A stretch of DNA of 64,000 nt, taken from assembly GCF_024722375.1 (NCBI RefSeq), contig NZ_CP102734.1, forward strand, positions 231,346-295,345. The letters run 5' to 3'. The first letter of the stretch is position 1. Each line of letters starts with the position of its first letter. Below are positions 22,469-32,938 of this stretch, in pieces. A program made the translations under genes and the position numbers. This stretch comes from Mycoplasma iguanae (GTDB taxonomy: Bacteria; Bacillota_I; Bacilli_A; Mycoplasmatales; Metamycoplasmataceae). Under the pieces are notes generated by a model. That model did not search any database, had not been told where the DNA came from, and saw nothing but the letters and a program-made list of their open reading frames with translations.

Positions 22469-23650
22469 ATGATTTATAAAAATGCCATGATTACAACAAA
22501 AGATGAACAATTCCTTGGTTTTTTAGAAATTAATAATGAAGGTAAAATCATAAAAATTGTAGATGGAACCACAGAAAAAGAAGGTTTTGATTGCCAGGGG
22601 CAAATCATAATGCCTTCTTTTATTGATTCTCATACTCATGGTGGTTATAATTTTTCATTTAATGATTTGGCTTATGAAAATATTGCTGATAAATTAAAAA
22701 ATTATCAAAAAAATTTAGTAAGTGAAGGGGTATCACATGTTGTACCAACGATAGTAACTGATACTTGAAAAAACATTGAAAAAATAATTAAAAATTATCA
22801 AAAAATTGATAAAGAATATTTAGCTTATTTTTTAAGTTTTTATTTAGAGGGGCCTTTTATTTCTCCAATCAAAAAAGGAGCTCATAATTCTGATTTATTG
22901 ATTGGCTTAGACGATGAAAAATTAACTTTTTTAAAAGAAAATTTTTCAAAAGAAAAAGTTATTATTGCAGTTGCTCCCGAAGAAAAAAAGAATTTTCAAT
23001 TTATTGAAAAATATTCAGCAGATCTATTATTTTCTGTAGGTCATTCCAATGCTTATGGTTTATCAAAAAACAATTTTTTTAATAAACATATTAAAAGAGT
23101 TGTACATTTATTTAATGCATGTTCAACCTTTGATCATAGAGATGAATCAATTGTAAATACAATTTTTGAAAGTGAAAAAATTGAAAAGGATTTTGCAATC
23201 GAAATTATTGGTGACACTTTTCATGTTAGAGATCAAGTTTTAAAATTTTTATATAAATCTCTTGGTGCTAACAATTTAACAATTATTTCAGATTCCTTAC
23301 CGCAAAAAGGTTTAAAAAATGGAAACTATAATTTAGGTAGTTTAGAAATAATTAAAGTGGATGATTTATTTTATTTATCAGATCATAAAACTTTAGCAGG
23401 TAGTGGAATGCCTTATAATAAAATTTTAAAAAATTTTTACAGAGCTACACAAGCTTCTTGACCTGATATGGTAAAGATGTCTTCATATAATGCAGCAAAA
23501 AATTTAAAAGCAGAACAATCATTGGGAATATTAAAAGAAGATACACTAGCAAATTTTGTTTTAATTAATGAACAGTTTGAAGTAAAACTTTTATATAAAG
23601 ATGGCAAAATAGTTTTTAAGAATAAAGGATGTAAATTAAATGAAAATTAG
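22469..23650 (+). CDS. nagA: N-acetylglucosamine-6-phosphate deacetylase
   Basis: This 393-residue amidohydrolase removes acetate from GlcNAc-6-phosphate. Metal and substrate motifs are DSHTHGGYNF near residue 53, LEGPFISP near 130, a His in SVGHSNAYG near 190, VVHLFNAC near 212 and the catalytic Asp in IISDSLP near 275. Length and motif order are normal. It has AAAAGGA ten bases before the ATG. Its last 11 bases overlap nagB, so both are made together. The pathway is cytoplasmic amino-sugar catabolism to fructose-6-phosphate, which suggests use of host glycan sugar. No transporter for the amino sugar lies in this window. Confidence 0.93.
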
Positions 23651-24356
23651 TACCTTCACAAGTAAAGAAGAAGCAAGTGTTTTTGTTGCTTTTAAGATTT
23701 ATCAAGCCATTGTCAATAAACCTGATCTTAAATTAGGTTTAGCAACAGGTGAAACACCAATTAATGTTTACAAGGAATTAGTGAAATTAAGTAAAGAAAA
23801 TAAACTAGATTATTCACAAGTTAAAACATTTAATTTAGATGAATATTCAGATATTGATATCAAAAACTCACAAAGTTATCATGCTTTCATGGAAGAAAAT
23901 TTGTTTCAATTTCTACCAACATTAAAAAAAGAAAATATTCATTTTCCTGATGCAATGCATGACTATGATGGAGAAATTGAAAAAAATGGCGGCATTGATT
24001 TACAAATTTTAGGTATTGGAGTTAATGGACATATTGCCTTCAATGAACCGGGATCAGTAAAAGATTCTAAAACCAGAAAAATTAAATTAAAAGAATCAAC
24101 CATTTTAGCTAACTCAAGATTTTTTAATTCAATTGAGGAAGTTCCTAAATTTGCTTATTCAATGGGACTTGATACCATTATGAAAGCAAAAAAAATTATT
24201 ATTCTCATTTTTGGAGCTGCAAAAAAAGAAGCTTTTGCAAAATTATATGCAACAAAGCAGTTTGACATCAATTTTCCTGCATCCATTTTACATGAACATC
24301 CTGATGTTGAGGTAATTTTGGATAATGCTGCCGCTAGTTTAGTGAAATTAAACTAA
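23640..24356 (+). CDS. nagB: Glucosamine-6-phosphate deaminase
   Basis: This 238-residue isomerase/deaminase turns glucosamine-6-phosphate into fructose-6-phosphate and ammonia. Conserved parts are LGLATGETP near residue 33 (phosphate binding), FNLDEYSD near 63, LGIGVNGHIAFNEPG near 125-140 and SMGLDTI near 178. It lacks the C-terminal allosteric extension of E. coli NagB (266 residues), like the short Firmicutes enzymes. The start overlaps nagA by 11 bases in another frame, with AAAGGA upstream. A terminator shared with the convergent tig gene follows. Confidence 0.95.
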   Translation: MKISTFTSKEEASVFVAFKIYQAIVNKPDLKLGLATGETPINVYKELVKLSKENKLDYSQVKTFNLDEYSDIDIKNSQSYHAFMEENLFQFLPTLKKENIHFPDAMHDYDGEIEKNGGIDLQILGIGVNGHIAFNEPGSVKDSKTRKIKLKESTILANSRFFNSIEEVPKFAYSMGLDTIMKAKKIIILIFGAAKKEAFAKLYATKQFDINFPASILHEHPDVEVILDNAAASLVKLN

Positions 24357-24388
24357 AAAAATCTAAATAATAAAACTTAGATTTTTTT
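24355..24388. terminator. Bidirectional terminator between nagB and tig
   Basis: A 12-bp stem (24355-24366 with 24377-24388) with A and T runs on either side lies between two convergent stop codons. Confidence 0.8.
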
Positions 24389-24397
24389 AGTTAGATT

Positions 24398-25681
24398 TTA
24401 TTTGTTTAGCTCAATTAAACGATCAATAACTTTACGGTTTAAAATAGGCATTTGTAAGTTTGTTCTTGGTAATACTTTTTTGATTTCTTCAATAGTTGAT
24501 ATTCCATAAACTTTCATTAATTTTTCATATTCTTCATCATATTCTGCATCGCTAACCTCAAGTTTTTCTAGTTTAGCTACTTCAGCAAAAATTAATGATT
24601 TTTTTAAATTTTTCAGAGCTTCATCACGAATTTGTTGTCCAATTTGTTCTTCATTAAAGTTTGTTAATTCCAAATATTCTTTTCTTGTAAATCCTTGACT
24701 TTTTAGTGAATCTTCAAATTTTTGATTAATGCTTTTCATTTCGCTTAAAATAATTGTTTCAGGAATAGGAAAAGTTGTTTGTTTGATGATGTTTGAAAAT
24801 AATTTTTCTTGGAATTTAACTCTGGCTGCTTCTTTAACTTCTCTTTCAGTTAAATCTCTTAAATAAGTTGAAAATTCAGCGATAGTTTTAACATTAGGAA
24901 TAGCTAATTCAGTAATAAATTCATCTGTTAGTTCTGGAACTTCAATTTCTTTAACATCAAAAATTTCAATTTCAAAGGTCGCAGGTTTTCCAGCATATTT
25001 TTCCATGTGATAGTCTTCTGGAAAAACCACATCTATTGAACCTTTAAAACCTTTTGTTTTTCCAATTAAATTTTCTTCAAATCCTGGAATAAAGTGACCT
25101 GATCCGATTTTTAATTCAAATTCATCTGCTGATCCACCTTCAAATTCTTTTCCTTCAATAAATCCTTTAAAACTAAAAAGAATTAAGTCACCCTTTTTAA
25201 TAGGATTTTCTGTAGAAATCATTACTGAATTTTTTTCTACTAATTTTCTTTTTTGTTCATCCAGTTCAGCTTCTGTAACAGTTTTTTCTTCTAATTTAAT
25301 TCCAGAATCTTTGTATCCTTTTAATTCAAATTCAGGGTAAATAGGATATGAAACAGTAATTATTAATTCTGTTTTTGTTAAAGAATCAACAGCAAATGAT
25401 GCTTCTCCTAAAATGATGTCATCAGGTTTGATTTCTCTGGCTGCTTCTTGAGCAACTTTTGGTAGTAAATTATTTAATGATTTTTCAATTACTGAGTGTT
25501 GATTAATCTTCTTTTCAGCTGTTGCGTGTGGAACTTTTCCTTTTCTAAAGCCTGGAACAACAACATTTTTAATTAAGTTATTTTTCACTTTTTCTTGTTC
25601 TTCAACTCATAATTTTGAATCAACATTAACAGTAATTTTTAATAATGAAGTTTTTAAATCCACTTCTCTTTTTAATTCCAT
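24398..25681 (-). CDS. tig: Trigger factor
   Basis: This 427-residue ribosome-bound chaperone has all three domains: the N-terminal ribosome-binding part with the signature VVPGFRKGKVPH (about residues 41-52), an FKBP-type prolyl isomerase domain (about 160-245, with DLILFSFKGFIEG and HFIPGFEENLIGK), and a helical C-terminal arm. It binds nascent chains at the ribosome exit. The ATG at 25681 was chosen because AGGAGA lies before it and the protein then begins MELKREVDLK like other trigger factors. One TGA (Trp) lies early in the gene. It is separated from rsmG upstream by 87 bases. Confidence 0.95.
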
Positions 25682-25768
25682 ATTTTTCTCCTAAATATAA
25701 GCGCAGTACAATAAAAAAATAAATAAAATTAATTATTTATTTTTTAGATTATTTAAATAATGCTTTAA

Positions 25769-26494
25769 TTATAAATTATTTTTTATTTTCTTATGCAAAT
25801 TTTGTTTATTAATAATTTGTGATCATTTTTTAGGATAATTTGTAGGAGTTTTAATGTTTTTATCAATAAAAACTAAAAAATTTTGTTTGTTAAGTTTATC
25901 TTGCTTTATCTCCATAATTTTAATTTGATCTTTTAGATGAAATTCTTGTAAGTATTCCAATGCATCATTAACTTCATTTTCAACATTAGGTCCTTTAATG
26001 AAACAAAAATATCCACCAATTTTAGCTAAATGATGTGCTGCTTGAATTAAATTTGAAAGTCTAGAAACAGCACGGGCTGTTACTAAATCAAAGTGTTCTT
26101 TTTTAGGTGATTGTTCTGAGCGAATTTGGACAATTTCTAAATTTTCTAAATTTAGTTCTTGTTTTACTAAATTTAGAAAATTTACTCTTTTAGCTATTGG
26201 TTCATAAATGGTAAATTGAAAATTGTTATTGGTTCAAATAATAAATGGTAATGAAGGAAAACCAGCTCCTGCACCAATATCTAAAATTTTGCCTTGTTTT
26301 AAATTAGTATGGTTAATGGCATTTTGCATTAATATAAGAGATTCATAAATTCCTTGTTCTCAAAGTGTATCACCTGAAAAACCAGTTAAATTCATTACTT
26401 GATTTTTTTCTTCTATAAGTTGGACATATATATTTAATTTATCAAAAATAGCCGGATTATTAACTAGCTCTTTAACTTTAATTTTATAACTCAT
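25769..26494 (-). CDS. rsmG: 16S rRNA m7G527 methyltransferase RsmG
   Basis: This 241-residue Rossmann-fold methyltransferase puts a methyl group on N7 of G527 in 16S rRNA, a site tied to streptomycin sensitivity. The SAM-binding loop ILDIGAGAGFPSLP is near residues 69-82, followed by VTARAVSRL near 145 and FIKGPNVENEV near 175, all typical of GidB/RsmG. The N-terminus has the usual NLTGFS stretch. It contains Trp TGA codons (e.g. the IIWTNNN stretch). The start overlaps the 3' end of prs by 11 bases, so both belong to one operon. Confidence 0.93.
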
Positions 26495-27479
26495 TTTTTG
26501 TTTTATTTAAAGCATTAATGTCCATTTTAATGTCTAAATAAATATCAGAAACTGATTGACCCTTTCAATGAGCCATCATAACTCTTGCAATAAAACCAGA
26601 TAAAGAAGCAACTTCTAATTTTGAAAAGTTTTTATTTTTAATTTGATCAATTGAGTCTGTAACAATCACACGATCAACATAAGGATCATTTTCAAACAAT
26701 TCAAATCCACGAGAAAAAATTCCGTGTGTTGCTGCTATGATTATTTTTTGAGCACCATTTTCTTTTAAAGTTTTCGCAGCTTTTAAAATAGTTCCACCAG
26801 TATCGATGATGTCGTCAATAATTACTACATCACGATTTTGAACATTTCCCAAAAGTCCCATAACTTCACTTTCATTTGGTTTTTCGCGTCTTTTATCAAT
26901 AATAGCTATTTCAATATTATTTGATAAAAGTTCCGAAAGAATTCTTGCACGAACAGCACCTCCATGGTCAGGTGCAACAATCGTAAATTTTTGTGAGTAT
27001 TTTTTAACTGCTTGTGCTAAAACATATTGTCCTCTTAAATCGTCTACAGGAATATCGAAGAAACCTTGAATTGAGGGGTTGTGTAAATCAACTGCAATTA
27101 CTTTATCAATGCCAACACTTTCTAATAGGTTGGCTACTAATTTAGAAGTAATTGGTTGTCTTCCTCTACTTTTTCTGTCCTGGCGAGCATAACCATAATA
27201 GGATAGAATGACTGTTATGCTTTTAGCTGAAGCTCTTTTCAGAGAATCAATGAAAATCAATAATTCCATAATATTTTCGTTGACAGGGGTTGAAGTGGAT
27301 GCAATAATATAAACATCACAATTTCTAACTGTATCTTCAGATTGAATTAAAACTTCACCATCAGCAAATCTTTCGTACTTAATTTTTGTTAGAGGTAAGT
27401 CGATTTGCTTTGAAATTTTAGAAGCTAATTCCATTGAATTATTCATACTGAATAAAACTTTGTTTATTTCATTTCGCAT
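26484..27479 (-). CDS. prs: Ribose-phosphate pyrophosphokinase
   Basis: This 331-residue enzyme makes PRPP from ribose-5-phosphate and ATP for nucleotide synthesis and salvage. Seen are RFADGEVLIQSEDTVRNCDV near residues 37-56, SYYGYARQDRK near 93, the catalytic loop VAPDHGGAVRARIL near 170 and the PRPP-binding VVIIDDIIDTGGTILKAAKTL near 218. The C-terminus extends about 25 residues beyond an in-frame TGA (AHWKGQSVSD...). AAGGAG lies 11 bases before the ATG. It is the first gene of the prs-rsmG unit; the gatB terminator lies just upstream. Confidence 0.96.
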
Positions 27480-27577
27480 TTTAAAAAAATACTCCTTATT
27501 TTTTTAATTTATCTTATAAGTTGTATTTTACAACTTTTAACTTTAAAATTGCATTTTTCAATACAAAAACTTGAAAA

Positions 27578-27617
27578 ACAAAAAAAGTTCCAATAAGTTT
27601 ATTGAAACTTTTTTTGT
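27578..27617 (-). terminator. Terminator of the gatCAB operon, overlapping the gatB stop codon
   Basis: An 18-bp stem with one mismatch (27578-27595 with 27600-27617) includes the last codons and stop of gatB (stop at 27599-27601). On the minus strand it ends in a T run. Confidence 0.8.
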
Positions 27618-29023
27618 AATATTTCTTGAACAACTTTATTTGCCATTTGTGGGTTAGCATTTCCCTGTGTTTCTTTCATTAAATTACCTAAAAGAAAATT
27701 AGTTACTCGGTCAGGTTTTTGGGGATATGAATTTATTAAATTTTCATTTTCCAGGATTATTTTTTCCAGGATTGCAATTAAATCAATTTCACTGATTGAT
27801 TGATTCATTTTGTTTTCTATAATAATTTGTTGAATAGACTTATTTTCTTTTTGTAAAATTTGAATAATTTGTTTAGCTTGTTTAGAACTAATTTTTTGTG
27901 ATTCAATTAATTCTAGAATTTCTTTTAAATGAAAAGGTTTAATGTTTAAATCTTTCAATTGGACAGCTTGATTATTGACAATTGAAATGATATCTGAGAA
28001 AAATAAATTAGCAGCTTTTGTTTTGTTATGGAAATTAATAGCTTCAAAATAATCTAAATAATCAATGTTATTAATTAAACTATTGATATGAATTGGATTT
28101 AATTTTATTGCTAAAAATTCTTTTTCTCTTTCTCAAGGCATTGTCGGAATTAAAACATTTTCAAGTAGTGATTGTTCTAATTGAATTACAGGAATATTTG
28201 GTTCGGGAAAATATTTATAATCAACCTCTCCGGTCTTTTCACGCATTAAAACATTAGTTAAGGTTATCTCATCAAAGCGTTTTGTTTGTTGTTTAACTAT
28301 TTCATTATTATCCAGCATTGAACTTTGTAAAGCAATTTCAAAATCGATCGCTTTTTTTATGTTAGAAATTGAATTCATGTTTTTAATTTCTACTTTATTT
28401 CCTAATGTGGAAGAATTTTCAGGTTTAAGTGAAATATTGACATCAACTCTTAAAGAACCTTCTTCCATTTTGGCATCTGAAATTCCTAAGTAAAGTGCAG
28501 CTTTACGAATATTATTTACATAAGCTATCGCTTCTTGTGAAGAACTAATTACTGGTTTGGTAACAATTTCAATTAAAGGAATACCTGCACGATTGTAGTC
28601 TAATAAAGTTCATTTTTCTTGATGTAATTGTTTAGCTGTATCTTCTTCTAAGTGAATTCTTTCTACAGCTATTTCCTTTCAAACACCATCAACAAAGATG
28701 GGCATTATTCCGTCTTTGCCAATTGGACGAAAAAATTGAGTGATTTGAAAACCTTTGGGAAGATCGGGATAAAAATAATTTTTTCTGTCAAAGTGTAATT
28801 GATTGTCAATTTTCATATTTAAAGCTTTAGCTAATTTAATAGCACTAATTACTGCAGCTTTGTTTAATTGGGGCAATGTTCCTGGATAACCAATATCGAT
28901 TGGATGAACATTTCTGTTTGGATCATCTAAAAAGCTGTTTTTTGCAGGTGAAAACATTTTAGTTTTAGTGTTTAATTCTAGATGAATTTCAATTCCAATA
29001 ACTACATCATATTTACTATTCAT
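27599..29023 (-). CDS. gatB: Asp-tRNA(Asn)/Glu-tRNA(Gln) amidotransferase subunit B
   Basis: This 474-residue subunit binds misacylated tRNA and phosphorylates the bound Glu or Asp before amidation. The start has VVIGIEIHLELNTKTKMF; DIGYPGTLPQLN, HFDRKNYFYPDLPKGFQI, HLEEDTAKQ, YNRAGIPLIEIVT and EEGSLRVDVNIS follow in normal order. The tail holds the helical YqeY-like domain (NFLLGNLMKET). The ATG at 29023 is used because AGGAGG lies ten bases before it; an in-frame GTG two codons upstream is less likely. It overlaps gatA by eight bases and completes gatCAB. Mollicutes lacking glutaminyl-tRNA synthetase need this enzyme to make Gln-tRNA. Confidence 0.96.
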
Positions 29024-30332
29024 TTTCACCTCCTAATAATTTTTCCATTCATAAAGCAAATGAAAACAATTTTTCATCTTCATAAATACCATTTTCTAAA
29101 GTTAAATTTACAGGTAAATTATCTTTTTTTATTCAAGGAATGGAAATAGAAGGATTACCTGCTAAATTTGCACCAGTTAAAATATAATCCATGAAATTTC
29201 ATTGTTCTTTACTATCAAATTTAGGAGCAATATCTGGTGTAGAAGGGAAGATTATTAAATCAAATTGCTTATGAATTTTTTCATAATATTCTTTAATTAA
29301 ACGGCGTACTTTTTGAGCTCTTAAAAATAAATCTTGTTGATTTTCTTTATTTAAAAAATATGATCCCAATAATAGTCTTCTTTGGACCATGTAACCAAAA
29401 CCTTTGCTTCTGGTGTTTGTCATAATTTCATCTCATGAATCACCTTTTTGGCGATTAGCAAAACTAATTCCATTAATATTTGCTAAGTTGGCAGAAGCTT
29501 CAGAATAAGAAATAATTTCATAAACTGTTTTAATAGTTTCTAATAATTGGATATTTGGTTCTAATATAGTTACATCAATATTTTCTGCAATTAACTTATC
29601 TTTTAAAATTTGATATTGACTAAAAACTTCTGGAGTAAGGAAACCATTTAAGTTAAAAAATGCTACTTTTTGGGGTTGAATCATTTGAGCATTTTTTATT
29701 GGAATATTTACTGTAGTAAAGTCTTTTTTATCAATTCCATAAGCAACTTCAGATAATGCTAAAGCATCTGAAACATTATGTGTAAAATAAGCGACATGAT
29801 CTAAAGAAGAAGCATAAGCAAAAAGACCATAACGTGAAATTGCTCCATAAGAAGGTTTGAATCCTACAACACCCACATAAGAAGCAGGTAAACGTACAGA
29901 ATCGCCAGTATCTGAACCTAATGCAAAACCTAAATTTTTAGTAAAAGCTGCAGCCGCTCCAGATGAAGAACCACCAACTTTACGAGTTAAATCCAGCGGA
30001 TTTTTAATAATTCCTCAGTATGAAAAAATACCTTCACCACCTAAAGCTAGTTCATCGCAATGAGTTTTAAATACTGGTATCGCTCCTTCTGCGTAAACTT
30101 TTTCTAAAAATGTTGCATTATAAGAAGGTTGAAAGTTTTTTAATGATAAAGAAGAAGCTTGAGTGGAAGCATCAGCTGTTGCATAATTATCTTTAATTGA
30201 AAAAATAACATCTGCTAAAGAACCTTCAGTATTTTGTGAAATTTTATTTTCATAAATAAATGAAATAGCATTATTTTTATTGTTTTTAGCTTCTTCTAAT
30301 GCTTTTTGAAAATTTCCTTTATTTTTAAACAT
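29016..30332 (-). CDS. gatA: Asp/Glu-tRNA amidotransferase subunit A
   Basis: This 438-residue amidase-signature protein releases ammonia from glutamine for the GatB reaction. The catalytic Lys lies in SIKDNYAT near residue 48, and the Ser-cisSer-Lys triad is completed by GGSSSGAAAAF near 120 and GSDTGDSVRLPA near 138. The length is shorter than the usual ~480 residues, mainly through the C-terminal half. It has several TGA Trp codons. It lies one base after gatC and overlaps gatB by eight bases, so the three subunits are translated together. Confidence 0.95.
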
Positions 30333-30333
30333 T

Positions 30334-30621
30334 TTAAATTACCTTCTTAATTCTTATAAATTGATCATTGGAATCTTTAGCATTTGATAAGATCTTTTCT
30401 AGAACTAAATTTTCTGATTGATCAATTTCATCTTCACGTAAATAAAATTGTGGACTTTCTTCAATTCTTGCTAATGGTTCAATATTTGTTACATCAATTT
30501 GACGTATTTTTTCTAGAGCAGCCATAATTTCATCAAATTCTTTTTCTAGTTCATTTAAAACTTCATCACGTGGTTCAATTTTCAATAGATTTGCAACTTC
30601 AATCATTTTTTTTCTGTCCAT
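30334..30621 (-). CDS. gatC: Asp/Glu-tRNA amidotransferase subunit C
   Basis: This 95-residue small subunit stabilises the GatA-GatB contact. The pattern MIEVANLLKIEPRDEVLNEL, then a helix and IDVTNIEPLAR fits GatC (the consensus has 'l..vdt.gv.p'). The ATG at 30621 was chosen since AGGAG lies five bases before it; a frame-extending ATG five codons upstream overlaps the previous gene's stop and has no ribosome site. It is the first subunit of gatCAB, eight bases after the pseudouridine synthase gene. Confidence 0.9.
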   Translation of the reverse strand: MDRKKMIEVANLLKIEPRDEVLNELEKEFDEIMAALEKIRQIDVTNIEPLARIEESPQFYLREDEIDQSENLVLEKILSNAKDSNDQFIRIKKVI

Positions 30622-30629
30622 ATTAACTC

Positions 30630-31472
30630 CTATCATTTTGGTAAAGAAATAAATTCTTGATCGTTTAAATAATCTAGTTCTTTTTTTAATCCGGCAAACT
30701 TAATTCTGGTGGCATGCAAATAAACTCTGGTCGCTCTTTTTCCTCCATATTTACGATCACCATCAATGGGGAAACCTAATTTTGAAAGTGATGCCCTAAT
30801 TTGATGTTTTCTTCCAGTATAAATTTGGGCATATTTTTTCTTGTTTTCAAAGAAAAATCTTGTTTTTCCTTTTTTTCCAAATTTTGGGTGAACCATTACC
30901 TTTTGATTAGCTTCATCTTTTAAAAAATAATATTCAACTGTGATTTCTTTTTCGGGCATAGAATTTTTAAAGGTATAAATTTTTTCGAAATTTGCTTGCT
31001 GGTTTTTCATCTCTCTTAAAGTTGAATAATTTTTTGCATAAACCATAATTCCTGAAGTAGTTTTATCTAATCTACCAATCGAAGATGGAATAAAGGAATC
31101 TGTTTTTTCAAATTTTAAATATTTTAAAACTTGTTCATCTAACGAGTTATTTTCACTATGAACAGCTTGATTTTCTTTTTTATTTACTATTAAAATATTT
31201 TCATCTTCATAAATAACTGCAAAATCAATACTAATATTTTTTACTTCTTTTGATGACTTTCTAGCATTAGAAATTCCATAAATAACAATTTCATCATTTT
31301 CATTTAGGATATATTTTTTTTCAACTTCTCTTGAACCATTAATTTTTAAATCTTTTTTTCGAAAAATCTTTTCAATTTTTGAAACAGGTAAATTATCCAA
31401 AAATTTTATTAAAAATTTGTAGATAGTTCTACCTGCATCATTGTTTGTTGCCCTTACTTTAATCATTTCCAT
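30630..31472 (-). CDS. RluC/RluD-type 23S rRNA pseudouridine synthase
   Basis: This 280-residue enzyme turns specific uridines of rRNA into pseudouridine. An N-terminal S4-like RNA-binding segment (KIFRKKDLKINGSREVEKKY, about 40-60) is followed by the catalytic domain with IIYEDENILIVNK-type strand (AVIYEDENILIVNKKEN near 88) and GRLDKTTSGIMVYAK near 133, where the Asp is catalytic. GRKHQIRASL near 220 and LHATRI near 252 complete the family motifs. The protein ends LPKW with TGA read as Trp, then TAG. It starts eight bases after a TAAAAT, so it may be leaderless. It leads the gatCAB operon. Which of RluB/C/D targets is modified cannot be told. Confidence 0.9.
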
Positions 31473-31536
31473 CGTGATAAATTTTACTTTAAAAACTAAA
31501 ATAATCGATACCGATAATGAAAATAATTAAATTATT

Positions 31537-31563
31537 TTAGCACTCAAATATAATTTGTGCTAA
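31537..31563 (+). promoter_or_regulatory. CIRCE heat-shock operator with embedded -10 box (dnaJ promoter)
   Basis: TTAGCACTC-N9-TTGTGCTAA matches the CIRCE consensus (TTAGCACTC-N9-GAGTGCTAA) in 16 of 18 arm positions. TATAAT sits in the spacer at 31549-31554, so HrcA bound here would cover the promoter. This is the known HrcA/CIRCE system. Confidence 0.9.
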
Positions 31564-31576
31564 AATATTAAACACT

Positions 31577-32683
31577 ATGAGTAGAAAACGAGATTATTAT
31601 GAAATTTTAGGTATTCCAAAAAATGCAAGTGAGCGTGATATTAAAAAAGCATATCGTAAACTTGCTATGCAATATCATCCCGATAAAAATAAATCAGCAG
31701 ATGCAGAAGCTAAATTTAAAGAAATTAATGAAGCCAATGAAATTCTTTCTGATCCCGAAAAGAAAGCAGCTTATGATAAATATGGTCACAGTGCTTTTGA
31801 ACAGGGTGGATTTGCTGGTGGACCTGGCTTTAGCGATTTTGGTGGATTTGATTTTGATTCAATTTTTGAATCATTTGGTTTTGGTTCATCAAGATCAAGA
31901 AGAAGAAATCAACCACAACGTGGTGATGATATTTTAGCTCAAATTAGAATAAGTTTTGAAGAATCAATTATTGGAAAAACAATTATCCAAGATTTGACCA
32001 AATACGAAACTTGTGATAAATGTCATGGAACCGGTGCAGAAAAACCAAGTGATATTCAAAGCTGTCATGTTTGTCATGGAAGCGGATCAATTGACAAAGT
32101 CATAAGAACTCCTTTTGGACAAATGGTTAATAAGCAAACTTGTTATACTTGTGAAGGAAGTGGACAAGAAATTAAAGTTAAATGTTCAAAATGTCATGGT
32201 CAAAAAATTATTCAATCTCGTAAAGAAGTTACCATCAACATTCCCGAAGGAATTATTGATGGTGAAAAAATTTTATTAAAAGGTTATGGTCAACCCGGAA
32301 TTAATGGTGGACCTGCAGGAAACTTATATGTGGAAATCAGAGTTTCAAGTCATAAGTTTTTCACAAGAGAAAGAAACGATATTCATATCACTGTACCAGT
32401 TTCAATTCGCGATATTATTAATGAAGCAACAATTGAAGTACCTTCACCAAAAGGATGACAATTTTTAAAATTAAAAGATTCATATGCATCAGGTGATGTT
32501 ATTCCAATTAAGGGCGGAGGTGCTAAACGTCCAGGAAGTAATTCATATGGTGATTTAAAAGTAAAAATCATGCTTTACATTCCAAAATTATCTTCAAAAA
32601 ATAAAGAAAAATTAAGTGATTTATTAGAAGATGTTAAAGACAAAAAAATTGAAGAATGAAAAAGCAATTTCCCTAAACAATAA
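31577..32683 (+). CDS. dnaJ: Chaperone protein DnaJ
   Basis: This 368-residue DnaK cochaperone is complete. The J domain (residues 1-70) has the HPD motif in MQYHPDKNK; a Gly/Phe-rich linker (~75-110) follows. The zinc-binding domain has four CxxCxGxG-type repeats: [24 protein letters not shown] and CSKCHGQK near residues 148-210. The C-terminal substrate-binding domains end with a short KSNFPKQ tail. It stimulates DnaK ATP hydrolysis and binds unfolded proteins. The CIRCE element in its promoter shows heat-shock control by HrcA. It is monocistronic, divergent from the gatCAB operon and followed by a terminator. Confidence 0.97.
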
Positions 32684-32706
32684 TTAAGATAAAATAGTAT
32701 TAAATT

Positions 32707-32735
32707 ATGACTATAAAAAATGTTTTTAGAGTCAT
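32707..32735 (+). terminator. Terminator of dnaJ
   Basis: A 13-bp stem with one mismatch (32707-32719 with 32723-32735) runs into a long T stretch, 24 bases after the stop codon. Confidence 0.8.
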
Positions 32736-32856
32736 TTTTTTCTTTTTTTTAATTATTTTCTAGCGAAAAAATATTTTTTTGTTAAAATTCTGTATGCTAT
32801 TTATATAAATTGAATGAATATATTACTTAAAATACAAAAAGAGAGAAAGGTTATTT

Positions 32857-32890
32857 AAAGCTAGTTTATTTAGCTTTTTTCTTTTTTTAT
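32857..32890 (+). promoter_or_regulatory. Terminator-like hairpin in the rpoB leader
   Basis: AAAGCTA (32857-32863) pairs with TAGCTTT (32871-32877) and is followed by a T-rich run to 32889, 50 bases before rpoB. The 255-base gap between dnaJ and rpoB also holds a -10-like element near 32797-32810. Such a hairpin could attenuate rpoBC; this is inferred. Confidence 0.4.
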
Positions 32891-32938
32891 GTTTTCTAAA
32901 AAATAAGATTCAATTTTAACCTACTTAAAGGAGAAAAT

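Noticed and set aside
19765..24356. MIB-MIP antibody-degrading cassette
   Set aside because: The protease part is present but the genes on both sides are sugar-metabolism genes; no MIB-like protein is encoded in the window.
31623..31937. Second 104-codon plus-strand frame inside dnaJ
   Set aside because: It is the shifted reading of the J domain and Gly/Phe region of dnaJ, whose motifs are all intact.
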